A DNA stretch of 64,000 bases from Paracidovorax cattleyae. Its GTDB lineage: Bacteria; Pseudomonadota; Gammaproteobacteria; Burkholderiales; Burkholderiaceae_C. The notes under the pieces were generated by a model. That model did no database searches and had not been told where the DNA came from. It saw only the letters and a program-made list of their open reading frames with translations. The translations under genes and the position numbers were made by a program. Within the stretch, counting starts at the first letter, position 1, and each line of letters begins with the position of its first letter. Positions 60,118 through 64,000 of the stretch are shown one piece after another. The stretch spans positions 124,001 to 188,000 of the forward strand of contig NZ_FNJL01000001.1 in the NCBI RefSeq assembly GCF_900104515.1, written 5' to 3'.

Positions 60118-61053
60118 ATGAAAAACCCCGACCGCCACTTCGCGCGCCGCATCGACCTGACCTCGCTGCAGCTGTTCGTGGCCGTCTGCGAACTGGGCAG
60201 CATCGGGCGGGCCGCAGAGCGCGAATTCATCGCCGCGTCCGCGGTCAGCAAGCGCCTCTCGGATCTCGAAGCGGCCGTGGGCTCCGCGCTGCTGTACCGG
60301 CACAGCCGGGGCGTGACACTGACGCCCGCCGGCGAAAGCCTGCTGCACCACGCGCGCACCGTGCTCTTCGGGCTGGAGCGCATGCAGGGCGAACTGAGCG
60401 AATACGCCGATGGCGTGCGCGGCCACGTGCGGGTGCACGCGAACATTTCCGCCATCGTGCAGTTCCTGCCCGAGGACCTCGGGGCCTTTGCCAGGGAGCA
60501 TGCCCAGGTCAAGATCGATCTGCAGGAGCATCTGAGCCCCGACGTCCTGCATGCCGTGCGCGAAGGCGCGGCCGACCTGGGCCTGTGCCACACCGGCGAC
60601 GGTTCCGAGCCGCAGGAACTGCAGAGCCGCCCCTACCGCAGCGACCGGCTGGCGCTCGTGGTGCCCGAGGGGCATCCGCTGGCCGGGCGGCCTGCGGTCC
60701 GGTTCGAGGATGTGCTCGACTGGGACATCGTCGGCCTGCAGGCCAACAGCAGCATCAGCCTGGCCATGCGCCGCGGCGCCGCGCGTGCCGGGCGCCCCCT
60801 GCGCCAGCGCATCCAGGTCACGGGCCTGGACGCCATGTGCCGAATGATCGACAACGGCCTGGGCATCGGGCTGCTTCCCGACCGGGCCTTCGCGCTGATG
60901 CGCGGCGTGGGACGGCTGCAGCCGGTCCTGCTGGACGAACCCTGGGCGGAGCGCTCGCTCCGTCTCGTCGCGCGCGACTTCGGCAGCCTGCCCGTGACGG
61001 CGCGGCTGCTGGCCGACCATCTGGCGCCGCCGGAACGCAGGACCTCTTCCTAG
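60118..61053 (+). CDS. LysR-family transcriptional regulator
   Basis: A 311-residue LysR regulator from ATG 60118; an in-frame start at 60046 would add 24 residues without homology. The N-terminal winged helix is RRIDLTSLQLFVAVCELGSI, then ASAVSKRLSDLEAAVGSALLYRH. The C-terminal ligand-binding domain has the pattern VRVHANISAIVQFLPEDLGA and GLDAMCRMIDNGLGIGLLP. It is 45 bases before leuC on the same strand and possibly controls it; the ligand is unknown. The upstream palindrome at 60019-60046 may mediate autoregulation. Confidence 0.88.
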   Translation: MKNPDRHFARRIDLTSLQLFVAVCELGSIGRAAEREFIAASAVSKRLSDLEAAVGSALLYRHSRGVTLTPAGESLLHHARTVLFGLERMQGELSEYADGVRGHVRVHANISAIVQFLPEDLGAFAREHAQVKIDLQEHLSPDVLHAVREGAADLGLCHTGDGSEPQELQSRPYRSDRLALVVPEGHPLAGRPAVRFEDVLDWDIVGLQANSSISLAMRRGAARAGRPLRQRIQVTGLDAMCRMIDNGLGIGLLPDRAFALMRGVGRLQPVLLDEPWAERSLRLVARDFGSLPVTARLLADHLAPPERRTSS

Positions 61054-61098
61054 AATCCACCCATCCCCACCCTGAACCAGCCCACGAGAGAACACACC

Positions 61099-62520
61099 AT
61101 GGGACGCACCCTCTACGACAAGATCTGGGACGAGCACGTCGTCCATACCGAAGATGACGGCACGGCCATCCTCTACATCGACCGCCACCTCGTGCACGAA
61201 GTGACCAGCCCGCAGGCGTTCGAGGGCATCCGCCAGGCCGGACGCAAAGTCTGGCGCGTCAGCTCCATCGTCGCCACGGCCGACCACAACACGCCCACCA
61301 ACGGCTGGGAGCGCGGCTACGACGGCATCGAGGATCCGATCAGCAAGGAGCAGATCACCACGCTGGACAAGAACATCGCCGAAGTGGGCGCCGCCGCCTT
61401 CTTCCCGTTCATGAGCAAGCGGCAGGGCATCGTGCACGTCATCGGCCCCGAGAACGGTGCGACCCTGCCCGGCATGACCGTGGTCTGCGGCGACAGCCAC
61501 ACCAGCACGCACGGCGCGTTTGGCGCCCTGGCGCACGGCATCGGCACCAGCGAGGTCGAGCACGTCATGGCCACGCAGACCCTGCTGGCCAAGAAGGCGA
61601 AGAACATGCTGATCCGCGTGGAGGGCCAGGTCGCCCCCGGCGTGACGGCCAAGGACATCGTGCTGGCCATCATCGGCAGGATCGGCACGGCCGGCGGCAC
61701 GGGCTACACCATCGAGTTCGCGGGCCCCGCCATCCGCGCACTCAGCATGGAAGGCCGCATGACCGTGTGCAACATGGCCATCGAGGCCGGCGCCCGTGCG
61801 GGCCTGGTGGCGGTGGACGACAAGACCATCGAGTACGTGAAGAACCGGCCGCTCTCCCCCACCGGCGTCGAATGGGACCAGGCCGTCGCCTACTGGAAGA
61901 CGCTGCACTCGGATGCCGATGCGCACTTCGACACCGTGGTCACGCTCAACGGTGCCGACATCGTTCCGCAGGTCACCTGGGGCACCTCGCCCGAGATGGT
62001 GCTGGGCGTGGACGCCAGCGTGCCCGATCCCGACAGGGAAAAGGACCCGAACAAGCGCAGCGCCATGGAGCGCGCGCTGACCTACATGGCGCTGGAGCCC
62101 GGCAAGCCGCTGAACGACATCTTCGTGGACAAGGTGTTCATCGGCAGTTGCACCAACAGCCGCATCGAGGATATGCGCGAAGCCGCTGCCGTGGTGAAGA
62201 AGCTGGGCCGCAAGGTGGCAGGGAACATCAAGGTGGCCATGGTGGTGCCCGGCTCGGGCCTGGTGAAGGAGCAGGCCGAGCGCGAGGGCCTGGACCAGGT
62301 CTTCAAGGCCGCGGGCTTCGAGTGGCGTGAGCCTGGCTGCTCCATGTGCCTGGCCATGAACGCCGACCGCCTGGAGCCGGGCGAGCGCTGTGCCTCCACC
62401 AGCAACCGCAACTTCGAAGGCCGCCAGGGCGCGGGCGGGCGCACCCACCTGGTCAGCCCCGCCATGGCCGCCGCCGCCGCGGTGCACGGGCACTTCGTGG
62501 ACATCCGCAGGTTCGCCTGA
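61099..62520 (+). CDS. leuC: 3-isopropylmalate dehydratase large subunit
   Basis: A 473-residue aconitase-family enzyme isomerising 2- to 3-isopropylmalate in leucine synthesis. The 4Fe-4S ligands are in [18 protein letters not shown] (about residue 350) and [13 protein letters not shown] (about residue 412). Other conserved parts are [20 protein letters not shown] and [20 protein letters not shown]. Start at ATG 61099 after GAGAGAACACACC. It is followed two bases later by the entericidin-like gene, then leuD and leuB. Confidence 0.97.
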   Translation: MGRTLYDKIWDEHVVHTEDDGTAILYIDRHLVHEVTSPQAFEGIRQAGRKVWRVSSIVATADHNTPTNGWERGYDGIEDPISKEQITTLDKNIAEVGAAAFFPFMSKRQGIVHVIGPENGATLPGMTVVCGDSHTSTHGAFGALAHGIGTSEVEHVMATQTLLAKKAKNMLIRVEGQVAPGVTAKDIVLAIIGRIGTAGGTGYTIEFAGPAIRALSMEGRMTVCNMAIEAGARAGLVAVDDKTIEYVKNRPLSPTGVEWDQAVAYWKTLHSDADAHFDTVVTLNGADIVPQVTWGTSPEMVLGVDASVPDPDREKDPNKRSAMERALTYMALEPGKPLNDIFVDKVFIGSCTNSRIEDMREAAAVVKKLGRKVAGNIKVAMVVPGSGLVKEQAEREGLDQVFKAAGFEWREPGCSMCLAMNADRLEPGERCASTSNRNFEGRQGAGGRTHLVSPAMAAAAAVHGHFVDIRRFA

Positions 62521-62522
62521 CC

Positions 62523-62648
62523 ATGAAAACCCTCACCGCCCTGTCCGCGCTGGCCCTGGGCCTGCTGCTGGCCGGCTGCAACACCGTCAAGGGCATGGGC
62601 CAGGACGTGCAGCGCGCCGGCAGCGCCATCGAGCGCGCCGCCAAGTAA
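62523..62648 (+). CDS. Entericidin A/B-family small lipoprotein
   Basis: A 41-residue lipoprotein precursor. The signal [19 protein letters not shown] has a textbook lipobox (LLAGC, cysteine 19), and the mature part [20 protein letters not shown] matches entericidin peptides (G-x-G-x-D-x-x-x-A-G). It begins two bases after the leuC stop and ends 34 bases before leuD, so it is inside the leucine operon. Function in this context is unknown. Confidence 0.87.
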   Translation: MKTLTALSALALGLLLAGCNTVKGMGQDVQRAGSAIERAAK

Positions 62649-62682
62649 TCCGATCCGAACCGAAACGCAACGGACACCTGCC

Positions 62683-63336
62683 ATGCAGAAATTCACCCTC
62701 CACAAAGGCCTCGTGGCCCCCATGGACCGCGAGAACGTCGATACCGACGCCATCATCCCCAAGCAGTTCCTGAAGTCGATCAAGAAGACCGGCTTCGGCC
62801 CCAACCTGTTCGATGAATGGCGCTACCTGGACCAGCCGGGCCAGCCCGGCGTTCCGGAATCGGCCCGCAAGCCCAATCCCGACTTCGTGCTGAACCAGCC
62901 GCGCTACGCGGGCGCTTCCATCTTGCTGGCCCGCAGGAACTTCGGCTGCGGATCGAGCCGCGAGCACGCCCCCTGGGCGCTGGACCAGTACGGCTTCCGC
63001 GCGATCATCGCGCCCAGCTTCGCCGACATCTTCTTCAACAACAGCTTCAAGAACGGCCTGCTGCCCATCGTGCTGCCCGAGGCCACGGTCTCCCGCCTGT
63101 TCGACGAGGTACATGCCTTCCCGGGCTACGAGCTGACCGTCGATCTGGAGCGCCAGGTCATCGTGCACAACCAGGGCGAGGAGATCCCGTTCGAGGTGAA
63201 CGCCTTCCGCAAGTACTGCCTGCTCAACGGCTTCGACGACATCGGCCTCACGCTGCGCCAGGCCGACAAGATCCGCGCCTTCGAGGCGGAGCGGCTGGCC
63301 ACCAAGCCCTGGCTCGCCCACACCATGCCGGCCTGA
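62683..63336 (+). CDS. leuD: 3-isopropylmalate dehydratase small subunit
   Basis: A 217-residue small subunit that completes the LeuC active site. It includes [41 protein letters not shown] and [18 protein letters not shown]. Start at ATG 62683 after GGACACCTGCC. Length is normal (200-220). The next gene, leuB, starts 44 bases later. Confidence 0.97.
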   Translation: MQKFTLHKGLVAPMDRENVDTDAIIPKQFLKSIKKTGFGPNLFDEWRYLDQPGQPGVPESARKPNPDFVLNQPRYAGASILLARRNFGCGSSREHAPWALDQYGFRAIIAPSFADIFFNNSFKNGLLPIVLPEATVSRLFDEVHAFPGYELTVDLERQVIVHNQGEEIPFEVNAFRKYCLLNGFDDIGLTLRQADKIRAFEAERLATKPWLAHTMPA

Positions 63337-63379
63337 TGCCCCGAGACCTTCTTCGCAACCGCACCCAAGAGAACTACCA

Positions 63380-64000
63380 ATGAAAATCGCAGTACTGCCC
63401 GGCGACGGCATCGGCCCCGAAATCGTGGCCGAGGCCGTGAGGGTGCTCGAAATGCTCGACCTTCCCTTCGAGATGGAGTCCGCCCTGGTCGGCGGCGCCG
63501 CCTACGAGGCGCACGGCCACCCCCTGCCCGAGGCCACGCTCAAGCTGTCCCAGGAGGCCGACGCAGTGCTGTTCGGTGCCGTTGGCGACTGGAAGTACGA
63601 CAAGCTCGACCGCCCGCTGCGCCCCGAGCAGGCCATCCTGGGCCTGCGCAAGAACCTGGGCCTGTTCGCCAACTTCCGCCCGGCCATCTGCTACGAACAG
63701 CTCACGCACGCTTCCAGCCTCAAGCCCGAACTCGTCGCGGGCCTGGACATCCTCATCATCCGCGAGCTGACGGGCGACATCTACTTCGGCCAGCCGCGCG
63801 GCCGCCGCACGGCCACCGACGGGCACTTCCCCGGCGCCGAGGAGGCCTTCGACACCATGCGCTACAGCCGTCCGGAGGTCGAGCGCATCGCGCACGTCGC
63901 CTTCCAGGCCGCGCGCAGGCGCAGCAGGAAGGTCACGAGCGTGGACAAGGCCAACGTGCTGGAGACCTTCCAGTTCTGGAAGGACGTGGTCACCGACGTG
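63380..64000 (+). CDS. leuB: 3-isopropylmalate dehydrogenase, N-terminal part (cut by window edge)
   Basis: The first 207 codons of LeuB, the NAD-dependent decarboxylating dehydrogenase of leucine synthesis; the rest lies beyond the window. The start [20 protein letters not shown] is typical, followed by [31 protein letters not shown], and the substrate-binding arginine region [16 protein letters not shown], then [14 protein letters not shown]. The reading frame is open to the edge. The ATG at 63380 has GAGAACTACCA upstream. Confidence 0.96.
   Translation, partial: MKIAVLPGDGIGPEIVAEAVRVLEMLDLPFEMESALVGGAAYEAHGHPLPEATLKLSQEADAVLFGAVGDWKYDKLDRPLRPEQAILGLRKNLGLFANFRPAICYEQLTHASSLKPELVAGLDILIIRELTGDIYFGQPRGRRTATDGHFPGAEEAFDTMRYSRPEVERIAHVAFQAARRRSRKVTSVDKANVLETFQFWKDVVTDV

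Noticed and set aside
63380-64000. leuB as truncated gene
   Set aside because: It simply runs off the window edge.

Overview
The window is GC-rich chromosomal DNA of a betaproteobacterium in the order Burkholderiales. It most likely belongs to Comamonadaceae, Acidovorax-like. This rests on gene order and protein character (secG-tRNA-Leu-nuoA-N, rpsF-priB-rpsR-rplI, alaA-hom-thrC, leuC-entericidin-leuD-leuB, DUF2818 after nuoN), not on a database search. I see no prophage, insertion sequence, CRISPR array or integrase, and nearly all of it is core genome. Coding density is high. Both ends cut genes: livM at the left edge and leuB at the right.

Layout. 1-5230 (minus strand): a branched-chain amino acid type ABC importer, livG-livF-livK-livK-livH-livM, with two tandem binding proteins. 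5574-7409: a half-size multidrug/lipid ABC exporter. 7455-22948 (minus): two small conserved genes (DUF1178, DUF2818) at the tail of a complete 14-gene nuoA-N operon for respiratory complex I, with a tRNA-Leu(GAG) directly upstream. 23226-28224 (minus): secG, tpiA, a quinone oxidoreductase, pnp and rpsO. 28352-37381: a mixed block with a PLP aminotransferase, a small secreted protein, a lipoprotein phospholipase D/cardiolipin synthase, dusC, a SAM methyltransferase, a GNAT acetyltransferase, an aldehyde dehydrogenase and small unknowns. 37410-44835: clpB and molybdenum cofactor genes moaE / moaD-moeA-mobB, split by three plus-strand genes including a DapA-family lyase. 44876-49067 (minus): thrC, hom and alaA. 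49264-52682 (plus): an NDUFAF3-like protein, Bcp peroxiredoxin, PhoH2 and a tail-anchored coiled-coil protein. 52710-55797 (minus): dnaB and rplI-rpsR-priB-rpsF. 56035-59945 (plus): grpE-dnaK-dnaJ. 60118-64000 (plus): a LysR regulator and leuC-entericidin-leuD-leuB.

Functional links. The window joins energy conservation (complex I), protein export (SecG), RNA turnover (PNPase with S15), heat shock (ClpB and DnaK system, with matching sigma32-like promoters), replication (DnaB, PriB) and biosynthesis of threonine, alanine, leucine and molybdopterin.

I did not find a clearly new multi-gene system. The most unusual signals are: an in-frame insertion of about 30 codons in thrC that looks derived from a GC-rich intergenic repeat; a LivF ATPase whose Walker A lysine is arginine; a symmetric operator-like palindrome before the LysR gene; an entericidin-like lipoprotein inside the leucine operon; a histidine-rich loop in NuoL; and hairpins in the pnp leader and between dnaK and dnaJ.
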